The position numbers and the translations under genes are program-made. Shown piece after piece: positions 34,888 to 44,591 of a stretch of 64,000 bases of DNA. Source of the stretch: DASWIG01 sp965371445 (GTDB lineage Bacteria; Acidobacteriota; Thermoanaerobaculia; Multivoradales; J023); NCBI GenBank assembly GCA_965371445.1, contig CBDUYN010000033.1:1-64000 (forward strand). The letters run 5' to 3'. Position 1 is the stretch's first letter; each line of letters opens with the position of its first letter. The notes under the pieces are model-generated. The model did no database searches. It worked only from the letters and a program-made list of their open reading frames with translations, and had not been told where the DNA came from.

Positions 34888-36066
34888 GTGACTTGGAGAT
34901 CTTTTCCCGTCCTGCTGCTCGTCCTCGTCTGCGCCATCCTTCCGGTCTCGGGGCAGGTGCCGCAGCCGGCCGAAGAGACTCAGGGCGGCGACGAGGAATG
35001 GGACGACGACGAATGGGAGGAGGACACCGGCAGATCCTTCTTCTACAAGGAGGTGGTGGTCTCGGGCTTTTACTCCCGAAACGGTCACCAGGAGCTTGGC
35101 GAGCCCGTCGAGGAGATGGACCACGCGGGGCTCTCGCCCCATCCGCCGGGCACCTACGTGGCGGTCGACTACGTGCGCACCTTCACCGCCTCGTCACCGG
35201 TCAACCGGACGAAGATGCCAAAGAGGCTTCAGCTGAGCGCCATCGACCTGCACCCGCGGCTGGTCAAGGACCGGCAGAGGTCCGGCGACGCCTTCGACTT
35301 CGCTCCCCAGGACTTCTGGGTTCGCTTCCAGCTCGCCGGGCGCGACCGGTTGACGCTGCGCGTCGGACAGTTCGTGCTGCCCTACGGCGTCAATCCGCCG
35401 CTGGCCCCGCGGCAGACCTTCGTGCTGCCGGTCGAGGAGCTCGACCTGGGCCTGAAATGGGATTGGGGGATCGGCGTCAAGGGTCCCCTCGGCCGTTTCG
35501 ACTGGGAGCTGGCGGCGACCTTGGGGTCGGGCGAGTCGTGGTCCTCGGGGCGCGGCCACCTGCTCACCGGCCGCGTCGGCTCGCCGACCTACTGGGACTT
35601 CCAGTACGGCCTCTCGTTTCTCGTCGGCGAGCTGCCCGAGCTGCGCGGGTCCGAGGTGCTCGACGAGTACGCCCTCTCCCGCTGGCGTGTCGCCCTCGAC
35701 ACCTTCTACAAGCACGGCACCTACCTGATGACCGGGGCGCAGCTGAGCTACGGCCAGGACGGCTGGGACGGCGACGCAGAGCACGTCGAGCTCAGCGGCG
35801 GGGTCGCGGCCGACGTCCTCGGCTACCGGCTCTGGTTCGACTGGGTGGTGCCGCGACACAACGACCTGCGCCTCGGCGGTCAGCTCGAGTCCGTGAGCCA
35901 CGACCTGGGGTCGCCAAGCGCGGACGATCGGGCGTTGGTCTTCGAGGCCGGCTATTCGCTGACCACCGAGATCACCTTGAAGCTCGACTTGTTGATGCAG
36001 CTGGAGAGCGCCACGGGAGAACCCGACGATGCGATCTACGTCACGTTCGTCTACTACGGCTCTTGA
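34888..36066 (+). CDS. outer-membrane beta-barrel, porin-like
   Basis: This 392-aa protein starts at GTG 34888 with AGGAGA upstream. It has a signal peptide (FPVLLLVLVCAILPVSGQ), an acidic linker (EEWDDDEWEEDTG) and alternating beta strands throughout (LTLRVGQFVLPYGVNPPLAP, WELAATLGSG, ALVFEAGYSLTTEITLKLD). The phrase GQFVLPYGVNPPL is typical of phosphate-selective porins O/P and related trimeric barrels. The C-terminus, IYVTFVYYGS, is not the usual terminal Phe. The UnbV gene follows 4 nt later, implying one transcript. Confidence 0.8.
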   Translation: MTWRSFPVLLLVLVCAILPVSGQVPQPAEETQGGDEEWDDDEWEEDTGRSFFYKEVVVSGFYSRNGHQELGEPVEEMDHAGLSPHPPGTYVAVDYVRTFTASSPVNRTKMPKRLQLSAIDLHPRLVKDRQRSGDAFDFAPQDFWVRFQLAGRDRLTLRVGQFVLPYGVNPPLAPRQTFVLPVEELDLGLKWDWGIGVKGPLGRFDWELAATLGSGESWSSGRGHLLTGRVGSPTYWDFQYGLSFLVGELPELRGSEVLDEYALSRWRVALDTFYKHGTYLMTGAQLSYGQDGWDGDAEHVELSGGVAADVLGYRLWFDWVVPRHNDLRLGGQLESVSHDLGSPSADDRALVFEAGYSLTTEITLKLDLLMQLESATGEPDDAIYVTFVYYGS

Positions 36067-36070
36067 GGAT

Positions 36071-37852
36071 ATGTCTCTTGAGAAGAGGGCGGCGGTTTCG
36101 CCGGCGCTCGCCTGCCTGGCGCTCGCCTGGCTCGGCGCCGCGCCGGCCGCGGCACCCATCGAGCCGCCGCGGTTCACCGACGTGGCGGTCGAATCGGGGC
36201 TGCGCTTCCGTCACACCTTCGGCGCCCGGCGGCTGGAGAACATCCTGATGACCACCGGCAGCGGCGCCGCTCTCTTCGACTACGACAACGACGGCTGGCT
36301 CGACGCTTTCCTGGTCAACGGCACGCCGCTCGACGGAGAAGGCCGCGTGCTGCCGGACGGAGCCGCTCACCATGCCCTCTTCCACAACCGGGGCGCCGAC
36401 GGCGGTGGAGCGACTTTCGAAGACGTGACGCTCGCCGCCGGCTTCGGTGAACCCTCCTACGGCCAGGGCGTGGCCTGCGGCGACTACGACGGCGACGGTT
36501 TCACCGACCTCTACCTCACCAACTACGGGCCGAACCGGCTCTACCGCAACCGCGGCGACGGCACCTTCGAAGACGTGACCGCGCGTTCCGGCACCGGCGA
36601 CCCGCGGTGGGGGACCGGGGCCGTCTTCTTCGACTACGACGGCGACGGCGACCTCGACCTCTTCGTCGCCAACTATGTCCGCTTCCGTCCCGACATGCTC
36701 GTGCGTAAGCGCGCCTCCGGCGCGACGGTGCGCGTCCACTCGTCGGCGTTGTCGAAGCGGATGGGTTTCATCTCGTTCCCGGGACCCCGCGACTACGACG
36801 CCGAAGAGGACGTCCTCTACCGCAACGACGGCGACGGGACGTTCACCGACGCCAGCGCCGAGGCGGGGCTCGTGAGCGGCGGCAAGGGGCTCAACGCGGT
36901 GGCGGTGGACTTCGACAACGACGGCGACCAGGATCTCTTCGTGGCCAACGACGCGACCCTCAACTTCCTCTACCGCAACGACGGCGGCCGTCTGAGCGAG
37001 GTCGCCGTAGAGTCGGGCGTCGCCTTCGACCCGCAGGGCGTCGAGACCGCCGCCATGGGCGTTGACGTCACCGACATCGACGGCGACGGCCTGCTCGACC
37101 TTTACGTGACGAATATGGTCTTCGAATTCAACAACCTCTACCGCAACCAGGGAGACCTGCTCTTCGAGGACGTCACGAAGTCGTTGAAGCTGCACAAGGA
37201 CAACTTCCGTCACGTCGGCTGGGCGACGCGCTTCGCCGACTTCAACAACGACGGCCACCTCGACGGCTTCGTCGCCAACGGCCACGTCGTCGACTACGTG
37301 GAAGGCTTTTCGCAGAGCATCACCTACCCGCAGCAGAACATGCTCTTCCTGGGAGACGGCCGGGGAAGCTTCGAGGACCGGAGCGAAGAGTGCGGCGAGC
37401 CCTTCCGGCGCAAGCGCGTCAGCCGCGGCGGAGCTTTCGGCGACTACGACAACGACGGCGACCTCGACATCCTGCTGCTCACCTCAGGCGGCCGGGCCGA
37501 GCTGTTGCGCAACGACCTGGCACCGAACGACCGCTGGCTGAAGATCCGGCTGGCGGGTCGGCCGCCGAACACGCACGGCATCGGTGCCAGGATCCGCGTC
37601 CGGCTCGGGGAGCGGACCCTGGTCTCGGAGGTGCGCTTCGCCAGCGCCTACCTCAGCAGCAGCGATCCGACGCTGCACGTGGGCCTCGGGCCGGACGTCG
37701 GCGAGGCCCACGTCGAGGTGGTCTGGCCGTCGGGGGAGACGTCGGCGCGCACGGTGAAGGCTGGAGCTCTGGTGGTCATCGAGGAGCCGGGAACCCCCTC
37801 ATCCGCTCCCGGCCGGCCTGACCCTCTCCCCGGGCACAAGCCCAAGCCATGA
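36071..37852 (+). CDS. secreted FG-GAP/VCBS and ASPIC/UnbV protein
   Basis: The protein is 593 aa from ATG 36071. It has a signal peptide (ALACLALAWLGAAPAAAP), then FTDVAVESGLRFRHTFG, FG-GAP repeats with calcium loops (ALFDYDNDGWLDAFLVNG, FFDYDGDGDLDLFVANY) and an ASPIC/UnbV domain (WLKIRLAGRPPNTHGIGARI). It has no lipobox, unlike the two paralogues at 19.9-23.5 kb. It is paired with the porin-like gene. The last 20 residues run into a repeat-rich region and may be a recent extension. Confidence 0.9.
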   Translation: MSLEKRAAVSPALACLALAWLGAAPAAAPIEPPRFTDVAVESGLRFRHTFGARRLENILMTTGSGAALFDYDNDGWLDAFLVNGTPLDGEGRVLPDGAAHHALFHNRGADGGGATFEDVTLAAGFGEPSYGQGVACGDYDGDGFTDLYLTNYGPNRLYRNRGDGTFEDVTARSGTGDPRWGTGAVFFDYDGDGDLDLFVANYVRFRPDMLVRKRASGATVRVHSSALSKRMGFISFPGPRDYDAEEDVLYRNDGDGTFTDASAEAGLVSGGKGLNAVAVDFDNDGDQDLFVANDATLNFLYRNDGGRLSEVAVESGVAFDPQGVETAAMGVDVTDIDGDGLLDLYVTNMVFEFNNLYRNQGDLLFEDVTKSLKLHKDNFRHVGWATRFADFNNDGHLDGFVANGHVVDYVEGFSQSITYPQQNMLFLGDGRGSFEDRSEECGEPFRRKRVSRGGAFGDYDNDGDLDILLLTSGGRAELLRNDLAPNDRWLKIRLAGRPPNTHGIGARIRVRLGERTLVSEVRFASAYLSSSDPTLHVGLGPDVGEAHVEVVWPSGETSARTVKAGALVVIEEPGTPSSAPGRPDPLPGHKPKP

Positions 37853-37969
37853 TGAACCAGAGAAGACCTGCCCACCCCCTCAGACGCAACGCGTCGCCAC
37901 CACCGGCGGCACCCGCGCGCCGCGCCGCGCCGGCACCAGCGTCGCCCCCAGGCCGACGAGGTAGAGGAG

Positions 37970-38040
37970 GTCCCCTCTCCCCGGCCGAGGACGCCCCCTT
38001 TGTCTCGGAGGTTCGCCCGGGGAGAGGGCTAGGGTGAGGG
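37970..38040. repeat. GC-rich inverted intergenic repeat (CCCTCTCCCCGG type)
   Basis: CCCTCTCCCCGGCC (from 37972) and CCGGGGAGAGGG (to about 38029) form a 12-bp inverted repeat around a 35-40-nt loop, followed by CTAGGGTGAGGGG. A partial copy, CCCTCTCCCCGGG, lies at 37822-37834. This is a widespread intergenic repeat class, probably REP-like. Confidence 0.65.
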
Positions 38041-39068
38041 GCATCCTCCAACCTCGCCTCCAACGCCTCCACCTCCCCATCCCGCCGACGATACCCACAC
38101 GCCTCGACGAGCCCCTTCGCCGCCTCCAGACGCCCCCGCGCCTCCCCCACCTCGCCCGACGCCATGTGCAGACGCGTCCTCTCGAGGTGGACGTCGCAGA
38201 GATGGAGCTTCATCGCTCCGCGTTCGGCGACCTCCTCCACCTCGTCGAGGTCGGCCTTGGCGCCCGGCAGGTCGTCCGTCTCGCGCCGGAGGGCGGCGCG
38301 GGCCAGGAGGCCACGGGGTAGGTCGTCCTCGTACCCTGCGTGCCGCAGACCGTCCACGGCCCGATCCAGGTTCTCCGTCGCCGGACCGAAGTCGGACGTC
38401 CCGCGAGAGAGGGCGAGGACAAGGTGGGCTCGTCCGAGGGTGAGGTAGTCGAGGGCGATGCTGATAAGGCCTAGGCCTGCCCACTCCAACGTCTGACGCG
38501 CCCGCTCCACCACCTCCCGGATCTCGTCCGACGACGACGCCCGGCTCAGCAGCAGATCGCAGTAGCGATAACCCCCAAGCGAGTCAAGCCGCGGATAGCG
38601 CGCCGATGGCGTCGGGGTCCGCGGGACGGTCGAAGAGTCCCAGCAGACGCAGGACCGCCAGCTCCCGGTCCTTCAACCAGATCTCGTAAGCCCCCATGAC
38701 GCGATCGAGGACGAGGAGCGTCCTCTGGCGTCGGACGAGAGAGGCGAGACGGAGCCCGCGGTCGCGCGCCGAGCCGGCGGTGGGGTCCGCGTCGCGTGCT
38801 CGTGCGCGTCGTCCCAGGCCCGGTCGAGACGGCGCAGCTCGTCCTCGCGGGCGACGAAGTGGCGTCCGGAGTGGGGGAGGCGGTGGATCTCGACGCGTCG
38901 CGTCGGTGGGGGCGTCGGGGACGGCGGGTCGTTCATCGGCGCCTCGTGGATGTGGACCTCGCCGATGACGGTGGCGCCGTCGCCGGTGACGATCGGGCTG
39001 CGGTCGGCGTCGCGGCCGACGTGGACGCTACGGGAGGCGTCGGGCGGGCGGGAGTCCTGATCGGACAT
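38037..39068 (-). pseudogene. collapsed STAND ATPase - TPR gene
   Basis: Four pieces of one family are visible in order on the minus strand. They are an N-terminus from ATG 39068 (VGRDADRSPIVTGDGATVIG, then FVAREDELRRLDRAWDDAHE, which normally leads into Walker A); a helical piece near 38700-38590 (AYEIWLKDRELAVLRLLGLF, stopped by TGA); and a TPR part from about 38590 (YRYCDLLLSRAS) that continues from 38513 (QTLEWAGLGLISIALDYLTL) to about 38060. Walker A, Walker B and much of the NB-ARC/NACHT domain are missing. The family is a large nucleotide-binding protein common in filamentous and predatory bacteria. Several deletions and frame changes make this a remnant. Confidence 0.7.
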
Positions 39069-39156
39069 GGTGGGGACTCTATCAGGGCGTGTGGCGTCCG
39101 CCGGCGCAGGGCCGGAGCGATTTCGGGTCGCCTCTCCTAACTTTCTCAAGAACTGC

Positions 39157-39600
39157 CCGGTCAAGTGAGGTCGCCCCTTCTGGAGGTCCAGGGAACCGGT
39201 CGAGTGAGGTCGCCCCTTCTGGAGGTCCGGGGAGCTGCCCGGTCAAGTGAGGGTGCCCCTTCTGGAGGTCCGGGGAGCTGCCCGGTCAAGTGAGGGTGCC
39301 CCTTCTGGAGGTCCGGGGAACCGTCCGGTCAAGTGAGGGTGCTCCTTCTGAAAGTCTGGGGAACCGTCCGGTCAAGTGAGGTCGCCCCTTCTGGGGATCC
39401 AGGAAACCGTCCGGTCAAGTGAGGTCGCCCCTCCTGGAGATTCCGGGAGAGGCGGTTTGGGTTGAGGTCGCACCTCCGGACAGCTCCGGGAGAGGCGGTT
39501 TCGGTTGAGGTCGTACCTCCGGACAGCTCCGGGAGGGGCGGTTTCGGTTGAGGTCGTACCTCCGGACAGCTCTGGGAGGGGCGGTTTCGGTTGAGGTCGG
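39157..39600. repeat. 43-bp tandem repeat array, about 10 copies in two sequence classes
   Basis: Anchors recur every 43 nt (39243, 39286, 39329, 39372, 39415, then 39458 and on to about 39587); the first interval is 38 nt. The left seven units have the form GGTCAAGTGAGG...CCCCTTCTGGAGG. The last four have the form TTTCGGTTGAGG...CCTCCGGACAGC. Both share the TGAGGTCG core and phase. Forty-three is not a multiple of three, so the array is not coding. It ends directly before the start region of the propeller histidine kinase. Confidence 0.9.
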
Positions 39601-39662
39601 ATTCGGGTACAATCTCCGTTTGCAGTAGAGTGGCCTCCGCGATCCACCAAGCTCCAGACAGT

Positions 39663-42600
39663 ATGCGACGACGAATCCTCCAGCTCCAGCTCCTCCTCTG
39701 GTGGGTTTCCTTGCCGCTCGTTCCCGCCGCCTCCTCCGGGAGCGGCGGCGCGGGCCTTGCCTCGGACGTCGCCCTGGACCAGCTCAACCTGGTCCACTGG
39801 ACGACGGAGGACGGGCTTCCCTCGAACTCGCTGACCAACATCCTGCAGACCCGGGACGGCTATCTCTGGATCGCCTCGTTCAACGGCCTTGTCCGGTTCG
39901 ACGGGGTGTCGTTTACGATCTTCAACGAGCGATCCGAGCCGGCGCTGCCCACGAGCGGCATCCGCGAGCTCGCCGAGGACGCCGACGGAACGCTCTGGAT
40001 CGGTACTCAGGGCGGCGGTGTCCTGACCTACCGTGAGGGCCGTTTCGACGTTTTTCATGCCGAGTATGGACGGCGCAGCACAATTCTGAGCCTGCTCTTC
40101 GGCGAGGACGGCGAGGTGTGGGTGGGAGTGAGCGATTTCGGTGCTTATCGGCATCGGGAGGAGGAGCTCAGCCGCGTCGAGCATCCGGACCTGACCGACA
40201 GTACGGTCCGCGACATCCTCCGAGATCGTGCCGGCGCCCTCTGGTTCGCGGCCGAAGGCCAGGGCCTCGTGCGCCACCACGAGGGATCCTTTACGACCTA
40301 CACGACGCGCTCAGGGCTCGCCAGCGATGCCGTGACGAGCCTTTACGAGTCGGCTCGGGGGGAGCTCTACGTGGGCAGTTGGGAAGGTCTGAACAAGCTC
40401 GTCGACGGCAGGGTCCTGACCGTTTCCGAGTTGAGCGGCATCGAGGTCTACCGAATCTACGGCGACGAGGTAGGCAATATGTGGCTCGCCACCGAGCAGG
40501 GGCTTTACAGTCGGAGTGCCGACTCAGGAAGCTTCGAGCGTCTCGCCAAGCTCCGGGGGCAGGAGCTGGGGGGCGTGTCGTCCCTTGCCTTCGACCACGA
40601 GGGAAGCCTCTGGCTGGCGAGCACCGCCAACGGGCTCTTTCAGCTCAAGCGCAGCAAGTTCCGCAATTACTCGATTGAGCAGGGGCTTTCGACCGGCCGG
40701 ATGAACGTCGTCCGCGAGCTCAGCCCCGGGGAGTACTGGGCGGGTGCCGACAACGGTACGGTCAACGTCATCCAGGACGGCGAGGTCTCGACCCTCGAGC
40801 TTCCTTCCCTGCCCTCCGACCTACGCATCCGCGACGTCTACCGCGACCCGGACGGCAGTCACTGGATCACCTCCTACGCGGGCCTGCTCCACCTGAAGGG
40901 GAGCGAGGAGGTCCTGTACACGACCGAGGACGGCCTGCCCACGAACCAGCTTCGCTCCCTCTTCAAGGACCGCCGCGGGACGCTGTGGATCGGTACCCAG
41001 AACGGCGGCCTGGTCGCCATGTCCGAGGCCGGGGTCTTCGAGACCATCGACACGTCCTCCGGACTGACTTCGAATTTCGTCTTCTCGATCGACGAGGATC
41101 TCGAGGGAAGGCTGGTGATCGGTACCCGGGGCGCGCTGACGCTGCTCGACACGGAAGCTAGGTTTACCCACTACACCGCCGAGCACGCTCTTCCGGGAAG
41201 CATCGTCTTCAGCACCTCGACGGATCGCGACGGCAGTCTCTGGATCTGTACCAACAAGGGCCTGGCGCGGCTCGCCGACGGTGAGATTCGGACGGTCACC
41301 GCCAGCGACGGTCTGCCGGCCGAGGCCTTCTTCGACTTTGCCGAAGACGAGCAAGGGTTCGTCTGGCTCAGCTCCTCCCAGGGCGTCGTGCGAGCCGCCA
41401 AGGCGTTCCTGGTCGATTTCCTGGACGGCCGGGCACCGCGCGTCGAGGCGACGATCTTCGACGAGTCCGACGGAATGATCAGCCGCGACTGCACCGGCGC
41501 GGCGCATTTCCTTCAGGCGAGCGACGGCAAGCTGTGGTTCCCCACCCTCGGCGGGGTCTCGGTCGTCGACCCACGGAACCTACCGCGAAACGTTGTCGCG
41601 CCCCGCGTCGCGATCAACCGTTTCGAGGTCGACGGCGAGCCGGTCGATTTCTACCAGGAGCTGGTATTCGAACCGGGAAAGAAGCGTTTCGCCTTCGAGG
41701 TTGCCGCGTTGAGCTTCCTGGCGCCCGAGAAGGTACGGGTCCGTTACCGGCTGGAAGGTTTCGACGAGGATTGGATCGACATCGGTGCGGAGCGCAGCAT
41801 CGATTTCACGAACCTTCCTCCCGGCGAGCACGCGTTCCGGGTGATCGCCGCCAACGACGACGGCGTGTGGAACCGCGAGGGAGCGACCGTCCGCTTTCGG
41901 CTGCGACCCTTCTACTATCAGCGGCCCGGGTTCTACGTTCTCCTCGCCGTGGTGCTCGTCCTCGCTCTGCGCGGCCTCCACCAGTGGCGGTTGCGCACGG
42001 TGCGGGATCGCAACCTGGAGCTCGAGCGGATCGTCACCGAGCTGGAGCGCAGCCAACAAGAACGCCAGCGGCTGATCGGCGAGCTGAGCTCGAGCGCGGC
42101 GGAGATGGAACGGTTCGTCTACACCGTCTCCCACGACCTGAAAAGCCCTCTCGTCACCATCAAGGGTTTCCTCGCGTACCTGCGCAAGGACATGGCGGCG
42201 GGCAAGGTCTCAAGTGCCACTCGCGACGCCGATCATATCGAGAACGCGGCGGAGAAGATGCGGCACTTAGTCGGCGAGCTCTTGGAGCTTTCCCGGGTCG
42301 GCCGGGTGGTGAACGATCCGACCCGAGCTTCAATGACCGAGCTGGCCGAGGAGGCGGCGGAGCTCGTCTTGGGGAGGATCGCCGAACGCGGCGTCCGGCT
42401 TGTGATCGAGCCCGACATGGGCGCCGTCACGGCCGACCGGCGCCGCGTGGTGCAGGTCCTTCAGAACCTGATCGAAAACGCCGTCAAATACCTCGGGAAC
42501 CAAGAGGCTCCGCAGGTCGAAGTCGGCCGCCGCCGCGAGACGGACGAAACGGTCTTTTTCGTCCGCGACAACGGCCAGGGGATCGATCCCGGGGACCTGG

Positions 42601-42785
42601 AAAAAGTCTTCGAGATGTTCGAACGCCTTCACGGCGGCGAGGGCACCGGGATCGGATTGGCGATCGTCAAACGGATCGTCGAGGCCCACGGTGGACGTAT
42701 CTGGGCAGAGTCCGAGGGCCAAGGGCACGGCGCCATGTTCTACTTCACTTTTGGCACGGTCGACGAGCCGGCGGCCGCGACCTGA
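39663..42785 (+). CDS. two-component-regulator-propeller sensor histidine kinase
   Basis: The protein is 1040 aa from ATG 39663; the frame is open to 39591 inside the repeat array, but this start gives a proper signal peptide. A periplasmic sensor of about 14 Reg_prop propeller units (WTTEDGLPSNSLTNILQTRD, LWIGTQGGGVL) and a Y_Y_Y domain (VRYRLEGFDEDWIDIG, FTNLPPGEHAFRVIAAN) precedes one TM segment (VLLAVVLVLALRGL). A coiled coil follows, then HisKA with YTVSHDLKSPLVTIKG, and HATPase boxes QVLQNLIENAVKY, VRDNGQGIDPG and GTGIGLAIVKRIV. There is no receiver or output domain, and the partner regulator is not adjacent. Similar sensors detect polysaccharide breakdown products. Confidence 0.92.
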   Translation: MRRRILQLQLLLWWVSLPLVPAASSGSGGAGLASDVALDQLNLVHWTTEDGLPSNSLTNILQTRDGYLWIASFNGLVRFDGVSFTIFNERSEPALPTSGIRELAEDADGTLWIGTQGGGVLTYREGRFDVFHAEYGRRSTILSLLFGEDGEVWVGVSDFGAYRHREEELSRVEHPDLTDSTVRDILRDRAGALWFAAEGQGLVRHHEGSFTTYTTRSGLASDAVTSLYESARGELYVGSWEGLNKLVDGRVLTVSELSGIEVYRIYGDEVGNMWLATEQGLYSRSADSGSFERLAKLRGQELGGVSSLAFDHEGSLWLASTANGLFQLKRSKFRNYSIEQGLSTGRMNVVRELSPGEYWAGADNGTVNVIQDGEVSTLELPSLPSDLRIRDVYRDPDGSHWITSYAGLLHLKGSEEVLYTTEDGLPTNQLRSLFKDRRGTLWIGTQNGGLVAMSEAGVFETIDTSSGLTSNFVFSIDEDLEGRLVIGTRGALTLLDTEARFTHYTAEHALPGSIVFSTSTDRDGSLWICTNKGLARLADGEIRTVTASDGLPAEAFFDFAEDEQGFVWLSSSQGVVRAAKAFLVDFLDGRAPRVEATIFDESDGMISRDCTGAAHFLQASDGKLWFPTLGGVSVVDPRNLPRNVVAPRVAINRFEVDGEPVDFYQELVFEPGKKRFAFEVAALSFLAPEKVRVRYRLEGFDEDWIDIGAERSIDFTNLPPGEHAFRVIAANDDGVWNREGATVRFRLRPFYYQRPGFYVLLAVVLVLALRGLHQWRLRTVRDRNLELERIVTELERSQQERQRLIGELSSSAAEMERFVYTVSHDLKSPLVTIKGFLAYLRKDMAAGKVSSATRDADHIENAAEKMRHLVGELLELSRVGRVVNDPTRASMTELAEEAAELVLGRIAERGVRLVIEPDMGAVTADRRRVVQVLQNLIENAVKYLGNQEAPQVEVGRRRETDETVFFVRDNGQGIDPGDLEKVFEMFERLHGGEGTGIGLAIVKRIVEAHGGRIWAESEGQGHGAMFYFTFGTVDEPAAAT

Positions 42786-42797
42786 CCGACCCAAGGG

Positions 42798-44456
42798 TCA
42801 CTCGGCGAGACGCTTCGCCTCCATGGTCTGGCCGCCCTGCTTGAGGACGAGCTGCGCGACCGAGCCGTCGGCCTCGCGGACGAAGGTGATGCGGGCGCCG
42901 ATCGAGGTGTTGAAGAAAACCGTCTCGCTTTCCGGGAAGATCTCGATCGCGCCTTGACCCGTCGCCTGGGTGAGGAGCTTGCCCTCCTCCGGCCAGACCT
43001 TGAGCACGAATCCCGGCATCAGCTCGTAGCTTCCCCGATAGGCCTCGTAGACCGCCGGGTCGACGTCGGCGACCTTCGGTTCCTCGGGCAACGGCTCGTC
43101 GGTCAACGCGGCGCGCTCGACCGGCCGCGCCCAGCGGTGCATCTCCATGTGCGTGCCCTTGCCGCCCTCGCTGACGAAACGCGCCAGGGTCGACACCTCC
43201 TCGTAGAAAAATGTGTCGTCGCCCGTCGGATGAAGAGCAAGCTTTCCCCCGCCGGTGCGCTGGGAGTAGAGCTGGCCGTCCTCCAGGGTGACAACCCGCG
43301 TCGTCTCGTCGTCGATCCTGTAGACGCCGACGAAACGTTCGAGATCTTTGGCGTCGACCTCGATCTTGCGGTTCTCGTAGGACTCGCCGAGCAAGGCTCG
43401 CGCCGCCTTCTGGGCCAGGAGGCCCGGGTTGGCCGGGTGGCCGTTGGACAGCACGGCGACATAGAGCTTCTCTTCGGGGATGCGAATCGCGTCGGTGCGG
43501 AAGCCGAAGATGCCGCCGCCGTGCTGGACGACTTTCTTGCCGTTGTGCTCGCCGAGCTGCCAGCCGTAGCCGTAACCGGTGTCCTCGCCGTCGGCGAGCT
43601 CGTAGGACGTCCAGAGGCGCTCGCGGGCCTCGGCCGGCAGGAGCTTGTCGGTGTAGAGGGACGCGTCCCACTTCGCCATGTCGTCGACGGTCGAAAGCAA
43701 CGAACCGGCGGCGTAGGGCTGGCCCATGTCGAGGAAACGCGCGTTGACCCAGCCGCCTTCGCCGTCGCCGCCGTAGCCGCGGGCCCGCTTCGGGATGATC
43801 CGTCGGTGGCTGCCGTAGAAGCTCGACGTCATGCCCAGGGGCTTGAAGATCCGCTCCTCGACGAACGTCGCGTAGCCCATGCCCGAGGCCGCCTCGATGA
43901 CCGCGCCGAGCATGAAGTAGCCCGAGTTGTCGTAGCGCCACTGGGTCCCGGGATCGAACTCAAGGTCGAGGTCCTTCCAGCCGTCCATCATCTCCTCGAC
44001 GGAAAGGTCCTGGCGGATCTTGGTCTCCATCCAGCCGGGGATGCCCGTGTAGCTGGGGATGCCCGAGGTGTGGGTCAGCAGGTGCTCGACGGTGATCGTC
44101 TTGCCGTGCGTCGGATAGCCCGGCAGGTGCTTCGTGATCTCGTCGGAGACCTTGAGCTTGCCCTCCTGCTCCAGCATCAGGATCGCCACGGCGGTGAACT
44201 GCTTGGTGATCGAGCCCAGGCGAAAGACCATGTCGGGCTGAAGCGGGATGCCGTGCTCCAGGTCGGCCATGCCGTAGGCCCGGCGGAAGACGGTCTCTCC
44301 GTCCCGGACGACGATCACGGCGGCGCCGGGCTCGTCGGCGGCGTAGGTCTCGGAGAAGAGGCGGTCGAGATCCTCGGCGATGTCCGCGGCGGCGTAGAGC
44401 GGAACCAGCACGAAGACGACGGCAAGACAGAGAAGGGCACGGCGGATCGAGGGCAT
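42798..44456 (-). CDS. secreted serine hydrolase, beta-lactamase/penicillin-binding-protein class C family
   Basis: The protein is 552 aa from ATG 44456 with a signal peptide (ALLCLAVVFVLVPLYAAAD). Catalytic motifs are SITK (S-x-x-K nucleophile, in FRLGSITKQFTAVAI), YDN in WRYDNSGYFMLG (Y-x-N) and HGG in VVQHGGGIFGF. A C-terminal lipocalin-like beta domain (about residue 400-540) follows, as in many acidobacterial esterase/peptidase members. Substrate could be a D-amino peptide or ester; a true beta-lactamase role is not implied. It stands convergent to the histidine kinase. Confidence 0.9.
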   Translation of the reverse strand: MPSIRRALLCLAVVFVLVPLYAAADIAEDLDRLFSETYAADEPGAAVIVVRDGETVFRRAYGMADLEHGIPLQPDMVFRLGSITKQFTAVAILMLEQEGKLKVSDEITKHLPGYPTHGKTITVEHLLTHTSGIPSYTGIPGWMETKIRQDLSVEEMMDGWKDLDLEFDPGTQWRYDNSGYFMLGAVIEAASGMGYATFVEERIFKPLGMTSSFYGSHRRIIPKRARGYGGDGEGGWVNARFLDMGQPYAAGSLLSTVDDMAKWDASLYTDKLLPAEARERLWTSYELADGEDTGYGYGWQLGEHNGKKVVQHGGGIFGFRTDAIRIPEEKLYVAVLSNGHPANPGLLAQKAARALLGESYENRKIEVDAKDLERFVGVYRIDDETTRVVTLEDGQLYSQRTGGGKLALHPTGDDTFFYEEVSTLARFVSEGGKGTHMEMHRWARPVERAALTDEPLPEEPKVADVDPAVYEAYRGSYELMPGFVLKVWPEEGKLLTQATGQGAIEIFPESETVFFNTSIGARITFVREADGSVAQLVLKQGGQTMEAKRLAE

Positions 44457-44591
44457 GACGTTTTCCTCAGGTTGTCGACGGTGGATGACGCCCGCCAAGT
44501 GCGGGCCTTTCCCGTGAATACGTTGCCGGACGGCTGCGGTTACATCTGGCTCGTCATGCTACGCTTGGCCACCGGCAGGAGGACGAACGTG

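Noticed and set aside
39157..39600. Possible CRISPR array
   Set aside because: Units are contiguous 43-bp tandem repeats without unique spacers between constant repeats, and no cas gene is nearby.
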